Assembly (NCBI GenBank): GCA_030825745.1
Contig: JAPJPH010000005.1
Coordinates: 1 to 19,445, forward strand
Origin: Anaerococcus sp.
Lineage (GTDB): Bacteria; Bacillota; Clostridia; Tissierellales; Peptoniphilaceae
Reading direction: 5' to 3'
Length of the DNA stretch: 19,445 nucleotides
Shown: positions 1-6,700 of the stretch, one piece after another
How the letters are laid out: every line of letters starts with the position of its first letter
Position numbering within the stretch: the first letter of the stretch is position 1
The notes under the pieces: generated by a model
Seen by the model: the letters and a program-made list of their open reading frames with translations, nothing else
Told to the model about the DNA's origin: nothing
The model's database searches: none
Translations under genes and position numbers: made by a program

Positions 1-126
1 TCCTAATACTAAATTTTAAATTAAATTGATTGTCTACTTGACAAAGGTCAGTTCACTTAGCTTTTGGCTGGTATTTTTTTTACCTTACTTGGGTAAAAAT
101 AAAAAAAGAAGATGAAAGGATGAAAT

Positions 127-1164
127 ATGAAAGTTGTAATAGTTGGAGCAGTAGCCGCTGGTGCTACCTTTGCCACTAACCTCAGACGTTTGGATGAAAG
201 CGCTCAAATAATAATGTTTGATAAGGGTAGAGATATGGCCTTTGGTAACTGTGAGATCCCCTACTACCTATCCTATGATATAAAAAATAGTAAAAGCCTA
301 ATATTTAGAGATGAAAATTCCTTTAAATCAGGCTCAAATATCAATGCCAAAGCTTTGCATGAAGTAATAGGCATAGATAGAGAAAATAAATCTGTTAGGG
401 TAAGGGATATAAAAGAAAATAAAGAATTTGATGAAAGCTATGACTACCTCGTCCTAGCACCAGGAACTATAGAAAATGTACCATCATCTATAAAGGGAAC
501 TGATAAGGATAATGTCTTTTTTGTCAAAGATGTCCGTGATGTAGAAAATATTAGAAAATATATTAATGAAAACGAAGTCAAAGATATCTTTGTAGCAGGG
601 GCTGGCTTTGTAGCCATAGAAGCAGCTGAAAACCTAAATAGCCTAGGAAAAAATGTAAGCATCCTAATAAGAAAGCCTACTTCTTTATTAAAACAGGTAG
701 ATGATGAAATCAAGGCCTTTATCATGGCTAACCTAAAAGATCATATTAATGTTATATCAGATAAAAACCTAGTTGAGATAGGTGATAAGGAGGTTATCTT
801 TGATGATGGATCTAGGATAAGATCTGACCTAAATATTCTAGCCCTAGGAAGTCGACCTAATAGTAGCCTAGCCAAATTATCTAAGCTAGAACTTACAGCA
901 AATGATTCGATCAAGGTTGATGATAATTTTAGAACAAGTGATGAAAATATCTTTGCCATAGGTGATGTAATAGAAGTAGAAAATTTTATAACAGGGAAAA
1001 AAGAAAAACTTAACCTAGCCTGGCCAGCCCATAGACAAGCTAAATTTTTGGCCAACTACCTAGTAGGCAAAAAAACCAAGACACCTAAGTTTATAGGAAG
1101 TTTTGCCCTAAGAAGCTTTGATTTAAATGTGGCAGCTACTGGTCTTAGTGAAAAACGTGCATAG
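127..1164 (+). CDS. N-terminal part: FAD/NAD-binding domains of CoADR-type reductase
   Basis: This open frame of 345 residues carries the two nucleotide-binding folds. The FAD-binding loop is at residues 4-12 (VIVGAVAAG). The active-site region FGNCEIPYY (39-47) holds a single Cys42, as in CoA-disulfide reductases and NADH oxidases, which use one redox cysteine and not the CxxxxC pair. The NAD-binding motif AGAGFVAIEAAENL lies near residue 157, and the second FAD motif IFAIGDV near 275 is followed by the AWPAHRQA segment typical of the family. The start ATG at 127 follows a purine-rich AAAGGA at 115-120. The frame ends early at 1164, at the frameshift; alone it would lack most of the dimerisation domain, which supplies conserved tyrosines to the partner subunit, so the isolated product is unlikely to be active. 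Confidence 0.8.
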   Translation: MKVVIVGAVAAGATFATNLRRLDESAQIIMFDKGRDMAFGNCEIPYYLSYDIKNSKSLIFRDENSFKSGSNINAKALHEVIGIDRENKSVRVRDIKENKEFDESYDYLVLAPGTIENVPSSIKGTDKDNVFFVKDVRDVENIRKYINENEVKDIFVAGAGFVAIEAAENLNSLGKNVSILIRKPTSLLKQVDDEIKAFIMANLKDHINVISDKNLVEIGDKEVIFDDGSRIRSDLNILALGSRPNSSLAKLSKLELTANDSIKVDDNFRTSDENIFAIGDVIEVENFITGKKEKLNLAWPAHRQAKFLANYLVGKKTKTPKFIGSFALRSFDLNVAATGLSEKRA

Positions 1165-1166
1165 AT

Positions 1167-1793
1167 TTGGGCATTGATTATGAAAGCACCCTAATTTCTT
1201 CAACAGATAGGGTAGGGATCATGCCAGATGCTAAAAAAATATGTATCAAGCTAATCTTTGATAAAAATACAGGCAAAATCCTAGGAGCTTCAGGGGTAGG
1301 GCCTGGAGTAGTTGATAAAAGAATAGATGTTATAGGGGCTATGATAAAGATGAAGGCTGATATCTATGACCTATATGACCTAGAGCTAATCTACCAACCC
1401 CTATATTCTAAGGTAGAAGACCCTATAAATACCCTAGCTAAACAAGCCATAGAAGTAAAAGAAGGTAAGGTGAAATTTGTAAGGTTAAAAGATTTATCTA
1501 ATACCATCTATGATTATGATATCTATGATTTAAGAGATAAAGAAATCTATGATAAGAGCCACCTACACTCTGCTAAGCTTCTTCCTTTTTCAGATCTTAG
1601 AAAATCTTTAAGTCAGATCTCAAAGGATAAGAAGGTCTTATTATATGATTCAAATGGTAGCAAGGCTAAAAAGGCCATGAAACTTTTAAAAAACCTTGGC
1701 TATGAAAATATCCATATCCTAGAAGGATCCTTTGAGTTTTTAAAAGTCTACAACGACCTTTTTGACCTAAGTCTACTAGAAGCTAGTAGGTAA
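1167..1793 (+). CDS. C-terminal part: dimerisation and degenerate rhodanese domains of CoADR-type reductase
   Basis: This is the continuation of the upstream reductase after the frameshift, about 208 residues if counted from TTG 1167, which is unlikely to be a genuine start because it lacks a ribosome binding site. Residues 1-100 match the reductase dimerisation domain: a GKILGA motif, GVDKRIDV, and YQPLYSKVEDPIN, the position of the conserved catalytic tyrosine segment in CoADR. Residues 100-200 resemble a rhodanese domain (YDLRDKEIYDKSHLHSA, then LLYDSNGSKAKKA, then LGYENIHILEGS). At the position where active rhodaneses have the catalytic cysteine, just after the LLY strand, this protein has Asp (codon GAT 1647-1649). 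Sulfur transfer by that site is therefore doubtful. The gene ends 24 bases before a bidirectional terminator hairpin. Confidence 0.75.
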   Translation: MGIDYESTLISSTDRVGIMPDAKKICIKLIFDKNTGKILGASGVGPGVVDKRIDVIGAMIKMKADIYDLYDLELIYQPLYSKVEDPINTLAKQAIEVKEGKVKFVRLKDLSNTIYDYDIYDLRDKEIYDKSHLHSAKLLPFSDLRKSLSQISKDKKVLLYDSNGSKAKKAMKLLKNLGYENIHILEGSFEFLKVYNDLFDLSLLEASR

Positions 1794-1816
1794 AATCTTA
1801 GTTAAGTAGTACAAAT

Positions 1817-1854
1817 AAAAATAATCCCAAGAACTTAGCCTTGGGATTATTTTT
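1817..1854. terminator. Bidirectional intrinsic terminator between convergent units
   Basis: A perfect 12-base-pair stem, AATAATCCCAAG (1820-1831) with CTTGGGATTATT (1840-1851), encloses an 8-base loop. Flanking A/T runs extend the pairing to about 15 base pairs. A T-run follows on the plus strand (1851-1855) and an A-run precedes (1817-1821), so it can end the plus-strand reductase transcript and the minus-strand TelA operon, whose last stop codon overlaps the hairpin at 1854. Confidence 0.9.
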
Positions 1855-2987
1855 TATTCTTCTATGGATAGGGTTTTTCTTATCCTATCTTCTAGGTCAT
1901 GTTGGATACTTGATAGTTCTTTTTCAGCCTCAGCCCTATTTGCCTTGGCTTCATTTTTAATCTTTACTGACTCTTCTATGGTCTCTATCAATTTATCATT
2001 TACTTCTCTTATAGTTTCAACATCTATGGTAGATCTTTGGGCTTCTTTTTGGATATCTAGGGTAGTTTGTTTTAGCTTATCTGCATTTTTTCTTAAAAGT
2101 TCATTAGTCTTATCTGAAACTTCTTTTTGCATATCAGTAACTCTTTTTTGCCTGCTAACTCCTAGGGCTATAACAACCTGGCTTTTCCAAAGTGGAATTA
2201 CATTATTGATAGTATCTGTAATCTTATCTACTAAAAGTTGGTCATTATTTTGGATTAGCTTGATTTGTGGGGCAGTTTGGATGGCTACTGCCTTTGAAGT
2301 TTTTAGGTCAAATATTCTTTTTTCAAACCTATCTATTTTATCCTCAAAGTCTTTTACTACCTGCATGGCCATTTGATCATCTGAGCCTTTGGCACTTTCA
2401 TATAATCTAGGTAGATCTTCTTCCCTAAGCTCTTTAATCTTCTCTTCTCCAGCTAGGATATAGGTGTTTAACTGTCTAAAATATTTGAGGTTTTGGTCAT
2501 AGAGGTTATCAAAGATTGATATATCCTTTAATAAGTCCATCCTTGAAGTTTCAAGGTTGGCTGATATTTTATCTATTTGAGTATCCAAGGATTCAAACTG
2601 GGCTATATATTTTTCTATAGACCTTTTTGGTTTGTTAAAAAGATTTGAGAAGAAGTTATCTGATTGGTCAGGATCTTTAAGATCTTTTAGTTTAAACATC
2701 AGATCTGTCATCATCTCACCAACTTCATCAACATCCTTACTTTTTACTTCTTTAAGGATATTTTTACTAAAATCTGCTATCTCTTTTTGACAATTAGATC
2801 CATAGATACTTATTAACTCACTATCTCTAAGGTCTAGGTCTTGTTTTATCTTATCAATTTCTACTCTTTGTTCTGGACTTACCTTTCTAACTTCTTCTTC
2901 TGCCTTTATAGCTAATTGTTTTTTATCTACTAAAACTTCTTCTTTTTGTGAATCATTCATCAGATCATCTAAACTTAATTTTCCCAT
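1854..2987 (-). CDS. TelA-family (toxic anion resistance) protein
   Basis: The 377-residue product matches the TelA/KlaA family (toxic anion resistance), of usual length near 360-400. The family is cytosolic and largely helical; members are linked to tellurite and other envelope or toxic stress, but the biochemical activity is unknown. Visible features: an acidic, charged N-terminus (GKLSLDDLMND), no signal peptide or membrane helix, long heptad-like helices throughout, and the family-typical region around residues 230-300 (QTAPQIKLIQNNDQLLVDK, then NVIPLWKSQVVIALG). It is the last gene of a four-gene operon. Its AGGAG ribosome binding site overlaps the stop codon of the upstream gene, which ends 8 bases before its ATG. 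In Bacillus subtilis a TelA homologue (yaaN) also sits next to xpaC, as here. Family call is firm; specific substrate is not known. Confidence 0.9.
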   Translation of the reverse strand: MGKLSLDDLMNDSQKEEVLVDKKQLAIKAEEEVRKVSPEQRVEIDKIKQDLDLRDSELISIYGSNCQKEIADFSKNILKEVKSKDVDEVGEMMTDLMFKLKDLKDPDQSDNFFSNLFNKPKRSIEKYIAQFESLDTQIDKISANLETSRMDLLKDISIFDNLYDQNLKYFRQLNTYILAGEEKIKELREEDLPRLYESAKGSDDQMAMQVVKDFEDKIDRFEKRIFDLKTSKAVAIQTAPQIKLIQNNDQLLVDKITDTINNVIPLWKSQVVIALGVSRQKRVTDMQKEVSDKTNELLRKNADKLKQTTLDIQKEAQRSTIDVETIREVNDKLIETIEESVKIKNEAKANRAEAEKELSSIQHDLEDRIRKTLSIEE

Positions 2988-2995
2988 ATTTACTC

Positions 2996-4054
2996 CTATT
3001 TTACAGCTTGCATTAGATCAAGCATTATATCTAGTCTTGGCATATTCATTACTTGTTTTATAGATTTTGCCATGGTATCTACATCAAAGGTTTCTAAATC
3101 TTCACTTCCTGCAACAACTGTCCTAAATCCATGTTCATTCCAAGCAAGGGCTTGGACTTTCTCATTTTTTAAAGCATCCAAACCGACTTTCCCATTATCT
3201 GTCAGGGCTATATATACATGGGATGAGTAAACTGTTGGTTTTGGATAGATCATTATAATATCATCTTTGATTTTTTTATACATATCAGGGTCAGTTTTTG
3301 AAAATTCTAAAAGTTGACTTTCATAGCCTGCTATAATAGGGAATGCCCCAACCCCTTGTCTTAGAAATTGGTTAAACATATCAGCTGATGATGGCTGCAT
3401 ATATCCAATATTTGTATATATCTTCTTAAGTTTTTCCTTTATAATAGGAAGCTCCTTATTTGTTATAGACTTATTTCCATTTAGGGCATTAGCCAGTAGG
3501 CCAAGGAACATATTTCCAGAATTTGATTTGTTTGGATCTGTAGTATCGACTAGAACCTGGCCATATAAGTCATCTATGCCTATATCTATCCAGTTTTTTT
3601 CTTCATCCATTAGCTTAGATAGTTTTACCATATCTATATAATAAACATTATCTTGCTTATCGACTATGCCCTCTTTTATAAGGCCATCTACAACTAGCTT
3701 TCTAGAGTATAAGACTATGGGAGTATTAAAGACTATATCAGATTCTTTATAAGATCCCCCGTTGTGTTTAAATAGTTCTAGGGCAAGTTGGCTAGATGGA
3801 AATAGGTAGTCTATATCATCTGGGTAGGAGTTAACCATATCCAAAGACCCATCCTTGCTATAGTCAAAGGTCAAATTATAATCATCTTTGATATCTTTTT
3901 TAAAATTATCACTTTCAACTAGGCCAATCTTTTCTCCCCCTATTAGACCTGTTATATTTACTTCTTCTTTTTTTTGGGAATCCTGCCACATATAAAATCC
4001 TGCACCAGCTATGATTACTACAAGTAGGATAAGACCCCATATTCGTTTTTTCAT
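2996..4054 (-). CDS. Membrane-anchored solute-binding-like protein of the TelA operon
   Basis: The 352-residue product has a basic N-terminus and one hydrophobic helix (residues 5-22) with no lipobox cysteine, so it is probably a signal-anchored protein with its body outside the cell. The body resembles an extracellular solute-binding fold and is a diverged relative of the solute-binding part of the vWA lipoprotein two genes upstream. Shared landmarks in the same order are GSLDMV (69-74), a hydrophobic-PSS segment (LFPSSQ, 84-89), TPIVLYS (111-117), NSGNMFLGLLANAL (178-191) and a YPKPTVYSS segment. No ABC permease or ATPase gene adjoins it, so uptake is not indicated. Its ATG overlaps the upstream stop as TAATG (4052-4056), implying translational coupling. 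Ligand unknown. Confidence 0.75.
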   Translation of the reverse strand: MKKRIWGLILLVVIIAGAGFYMWQDSQKKEEVNITGLIGGEKIGLVESDNFKKDIKDDYNLTFDYSKDGSLDMVNSYPDDIDYLFPSSQLALELFKHNGGSYKESDIVFNTPIVLYSRKLVVDGLIKEGIVDKQDNVYYIDMVKLSKLMDEEKNWIDIGIDDLYGQVLVDTTDPNKSNSGNMFLGLLANALNGNKSITNKELPIIKEKLKKIYTNIGYMQPSSADMFNQFLRQGVGAFPIIAGYESQLLEFSKTDPDMYKKIKDDIIMIYPKPTVYSSHVYIALTDNGKVGLDALKNEKVQALAWNEHGFRTVVAGSEDLETFDVDTMAKSIKQVMNMPRLDIMLDLMQAVK

Positions 4055-4662
4055 TATTTATCTCCTCCCAATTTTACAGTCTTTTCTAAAAGGTCTGTTT
4101 CAATCTTAAGGTCATTTATTACTTCCTTATGGTAGGAATCTCTTTGGTTTTTAAAAATTTCAGTTAGTAGCCTTATAGATTTTTCGGTATTTTCCTTAAT
4201 TTCTATAAATTTCTCCTCGCTAACTCCCCCCTTATCTAAATTATTGTAATTTTCAACTATACTTTTTGCAGTAGATAGGTAATAATCTAAAAAATGGCGA
4301 GATGTTGATATATCCTTGGGCTTATCCTCTAGGTACTTAATAATATCATCTCCTATTTTTGCTAGGTTTAAACTTAGATTTCTTATATTTTTATCATTTA
4401 TAGATGAAGCATTTTTTCTTATCTCTATCATCTTTAGCTTGGATGAGTCATAGATTTCTTTTAACTCTATGGCATTATTCATATTTTCAATATCAGTATT
4501 ACCAATTTTAAGCCTTGGTGTTGATAAAAGATAGGTTGCTCCAAAGGATAAGAGGGAGATGGCTGCTCCTACAAAGTAGTTCCATTTTAAGATAAACACA
4601 AGGAGCAAAAATACTACTAGGGCTACTATAAGGCCCCTTATATTTTGCCTAAATGAATCCAT
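4054..4662 (-). CDS. XpaC-like two-helix membrane protein
   Basis: The 202-residue product has two adjacent membrane helices at the N-terminus (about residues 9-25 and 29-47), then a charged, helical cytosolic-type domain with many Lys, Asp and Glu residues and likely coiled coil. This layout and its place beside a TelA gene match the XpaC family, named for 5-bromo-4-chloroindolyl phosphate hydrolysis in Bacillus; no phosphatase motif can be seen here, and the family is better regarded as of unknown function. It is the second gene of the operon: its start overlaps the stop of the vWA lipoprotein gene and its stop overlaps the next start, both as TAATG. A role as membrane adaptor between the outer solute-binding proteins and cytosolic TelA is my inference. 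Confidence 0.7.
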   Translation of the reverse strand: MDSFRQNIRGLIVALVVFLLLVFILKWNYFVGAAISLLSFGATYLLSTPRLKIGNTDIENMNNAIELKEIYDSSKLKMIEIRKNASSINDKNIRNLSLNLAKIGDDIIKYLEDKPKDISTSRHFLDYYLSTAKSIVENYNNLDKGGVSEEKFIEIKENTEKSIRLLTEIFKNQRDSYHKEVINDLKIETDLLEKTVKLGGDK

Positions 4663-6290
4663 TAGTTATATCCTTTCACTTCTAAAAAGGCCTTTTGCAT
4701 ATCAGTTTTACCATCAAAAACTCTAGCCTTACTCATTTTTGCCAACTCTTTTAGATCATGCTCATCTGCCCTACCATAGGTAATAGAAAATATTGGAATA
4801 TCCCTTGCTAGATTTTCATAATAAGATTTTAAATCACTAAAGCTTAACTGTCCATTGGCCTTGCCATCACTTAGTAAAACTATGGATGGGTTATATTCAT
4901 CAAGGGTTTTTTTATCATAGGAGTTAATAGTTTCTATGGCTTTTTCTAAGGCCTCAAACATATAGGTTGATCCATTTGCCTTATATTTACTTGCCAGCCT
5001 ATCATAGACTTCTTCTAACTTATCATAATCACCACTAACCTTTTCTATGCCCAAAACCTCAGTTCCAAAGGGGATAATTATATTTATATCATCAGGATTT
5101 GATAAAAGCATAGACCTACTAGCAGCCTCCTTAGTGAAAATTTGTTTAAGGGATTCTAGCATTTGATCATAGCCTCCATTTCCTGTCATTGATGCTGAGT
5201 AATCTAGGACAAAGACTGTCATAGACTTTTTCTTTAGCTCTTTTTGGTAAAGGCTTAGGGCTTTTTTAATAACATCTTTTTTAGGAAACCTAATTGGGTT
5301 TAGTGGCCTATCTATATCAATCCCCCACTTAGGGTTAAAAACATCAGCATTTTTCTCAGAAACCTTTCCATAAGCAGATCTTTTTCCAGTTTTTTCTATC
5401 TCATCCTGGCCCTTGTCACTAAGCAGGTAATCTTGCAATTTTAAAAATCTTTCTTCCTTTTCCTTATCACCCTTATCTATATAAACTAGGGGAGAGTCAG
5501 ATATGGATAATCCATCTGATGGATATATGATTTGTAGGGGATCTTTACCCTCTTTAATTAGCTCATTATTGGTTTTGATAGCTAGGGCCTCATAGTTAAC
5601 CATAGCATCATAGCCACCCTCTAAAAATAGGTCTACTAGCCAATTTGAAGATCCTGATGACCTAGATACCCCCTCTAGAAGAGATTTCATATCCTTTTTT
5701 AAATTTTCATTATCTAAGTCAGCATCTGTTAGGGTTTTTTTATCTTCTGATAGGGCTGTTAGAACACCTAGGTAAAAAGATGCACCAGAGTTTGACCTAC
5801 TTGCGTTGGTCATCATAAATTTTAAATTCCCATCTCTGATAGCTTCAATTAAATCAGAGGTTTTTACCTCCTTGTTGGAAAAGCCTAACTTATCAGATAA
5901 GTCTTTATTTATAGCAAAAACTACAGGTGATATAGATATAGTCTTTTCATGTTTAAGCTTAACCTTGCTATCTGCTAGGTCTATCCATATGGATGAAGCT
6001 GGCCAAATAGCATCATATCCTATATCTTCATTTTCAAGCTCTCTTACCATATCCAAAGAACCCATATATTCTATTTCTATATTTTGCTTATTTTCTTTGG
6101 CAAATTCTTCAATAATACCCTCCAGCTCCTTATTTTCAGAGCCAGATGCAATTTTAATAGGCTCATTTTTATATGAATCTATAACAAAGCTATTTTTTGA
6201 TTGTGTTTCACTTTTGCTTACAGAATCATCCTTTTTTGAGCAACCTGTAAAAGATAAAATAATGGCTAATAAAAGTAATATCCTCTTCAT
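4662..6290 (-). CDS. Lipoprotein with solute-binding-like domain fused to a vWA domain
   Basis: The 542-residue product starts with a signal peptide and lipobox (LSFTGC, Cys17), so it should be a lipoprotein on the outer face of the membrane. Residues 45-310 look like an extracellular solute-binding fold (IKIASGSENKE at the first strand, then GSLDMV, YDAIWPASS, SPVVFAI, NSGASFYLGVLTAL). Residues 355-540 form a von Willebrand factor A domain with a complete metal-ion-dependent adhesion site: DYSAS (363-367), Thr442 in NGSTYMF, and Asp475 in LLSDGKANG. A vWA domain of this kind binds partner proteins through a divalent metal. It is the first gene of the operon with XpaC, a second solute-binding-like protein and TelA. 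Its start has a strong AAGAAAGGTGG ribosome binding site (6296-6306). Ligand and partner are unknown. Confidence 0.88.
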   Translation of the reverse strand: MKRILLLLAIILSFTGCSKKDDSVSKSETQSKNSFVIDSYKNEPIKIASGSENKELEGIIEEFAKENKQNIEIEYMGSLDMVRELENEDIGYDAIWPASSIWIDLADSKVKLKHEKTISISPVVFAINKDLSDKLGFSNKEVKTSDLIEAIRDGNLKFMMTNASRSNSGASFYLGVLTALSEDKKTLTDADLDNENLKKDMKSLLEGVSRSSGSSNWLVDLFLEGGYDAMVNYEALAIKTNNELIKEGKDPLQIIYPSDGLSISDSPLVYIDKGDKEKEERFLKLQDYLLSDKGQDEIEKTGKRSAYGKVSEKNADVFNPKWGIDIDRPLNPIRFPKKDVIKKALSLYQKELKKKSMTVFVLDYSASMTGNGGYDQMLESLKQIFTKEAASRSMLLSNPDDINIIIPFGTEVLGIEKVSGDYDKLEEVYDRLASKYKANGSTYMFEALEKAIETINSYDKKTLDEYNPSIVLLSDGKANGQLSFSDLKSYYENLARDIPIFSITYGRADEHDLKELAKMSKARVFDGKTDMQKAFLEVKGYN

Positions 6291-6344
6291 ATATGTCCAC
6301 CTTTCTTATGTATATGATATCATTTAAAAAGCTTCTTAAGCTAC

Positions 6345-6366
6345 TTTGTTAAATAAATTTAACAAA
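6345..6366. promoter_or_regulatory. Inverted repeat upstream of the vWA/TelA operon (possible operator)
   Basis: A perfect 9-base inverted repeat, TTTGTTAAA (6345-6353) and TTTAACAAA (6358-6366), with a 4-base spacer, lies 55-76 bases upstream of the operon's first ATG. Its symmetry, size and place suit a dimeric regulator site. Promoter hexamers nearby are poor: the best is TTAAGA with a 19-base spacer to TATACA on the minus strand. Being AT-rich, the repeat could arise by chance. Confidence 0.35.
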
Positions 6367-6431
6367 AGACTTTTAGATATGATCCATACTATATTAAATA
6401 TTTACCCTATTTTCCTAAATTTTACTTATAT

Positions 6432-6462
6432 AAAAAAGATCCATCTAAAATTTAAATGGACC
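6432..6462 (-). terminator. Intrinsic terminator of the ABC / small membrane protein operon
   Basis: On the minus strand a 7-base-pair stem (GGTCCAT with ATGGATC, one G-U pair; plus-strand arms 6438-6444 and 6456-6462) closes an 11-base loop. A run of six U residues follows directly (A-run at 6432-6437). It lies about 40 bases beyond the stop codon of the 53-residue gene, as expected for the end of that operon. Confidence 0.7.
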
Positions 6463-6499
6463 TTTCAAAACTATGGTAATTCTTGGATGTAATTTTTAC

Positions 6500-6661
6500 T
6501 TACCTAGCAACTTCTTCTTTAGTTGTAATTGCCTTATATAAAAATCCTATACCTAATACAGCACTAATAACAGCAAAGGCTATGTCATTTCTTTTAAAAC
6601 ATAATCCTGCAACAACAAACCAAATTATAGCAATTATAATTCTAAATACTTTTTTTCCCAT
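6500..6661 (-). CDS. Small two-helix membrane protein (53 residues)
   Basis: A short gene starting ATG at 6661 and ending TAA at 6500-6502. It has an excellent AAGGAGG ribosome binding site (6667-6673) six bases before the start. The product begins MGKKVFRIIIAIIWFVV and holds two hydrophobic segments (about residues 6-21 and 27-44) joined by CFKRND, and ends in a charged tail (TTKEEVAR). It follows the ABC permease gene by 39 bases with no terminator between, and a terminator follows it, so it is probably the third cistron of that operon. I do not recognise a family. It could be a small accessory subunit of the transporter or an independent small membrane protein. The opposite-strand frame (6483-6683) has no such ribosome binding site and is not supported. 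Confidence 0.75.
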   Translation of the reverse strand: MGKKVFRIIIAIIWFVVAGLCFKRNDIAFAVISAVLGIGFLYKAITTKEEVAR

Positions 6662-6700
6662 TTTTTCCTCCTTTTGTTTTTAATCCAAGAATTGAGTGTG

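Larger units (their letters stand above)
127..1793 (+). pseudogene. Frameshifted CoA-disulfide reductase / NADH oxidase-family flavoprotein with rhodanese domain
   Basis: Read as one locus, this encodes a pyridine-nucleotide-disulfide oxidoreductase of the CoA-disulfide reductase (CoADR-RHD) type, which uses FAD and NAD(P)H to reduce CoA disulfides or persulfides. The first frame stops at TAG 1162-1164 inside the conserved motif leading to the dimerisation domain. The next frame continues the same protein at once: ATA GAT TTG GGC ATT GAT from 1161. Adding one A to the A5 run at 1151-1155 restores one reading frame of about 555 codons (GLSEKTCIDLGID around the junction). The downstream half has no ribosome binding site or ATG of its own. 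Both halves are otherwise intact, so this is a recent mutation, a homopolymer sequencing error, or, less likely, recoding. Family assignment is confident; whether the gene is functional is open. Confidence 0.75.

Noticed and set aside
38..43. TTGACA as a -35 element for the plus-strand reductase gene
   Set aside because: No acceptable -10 hexamer lies 16-18 bases downstream; the short symmetric pieces around it (TTGTC-N5-GACAA, TGAC-N4-GTCA) are too brief to call an operator.
77..99. Hairpin TTTTTACC/GGTAAAAA upstream of the reductase gene as a terminator
   Set aside because: The stem is almost all A-T and no T-run follows it on the plus strand; an A-run does.
1150..1161. Programmed -1 frameshifting in the reductase gene
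   Set aside because: The zero-frame codons are GAA AAA CGT, which do not form an X XXY YYZ slippery heptamer, and no strong downstream stem is apparent; mutation or homopolymer error is simpler.
6483..6683. Plus-strand 66-codon frame
   Set aside because: It lies opposite the 53-residue minus-strand gene, which has a perfect ribosome binding site; the plus frame has none.
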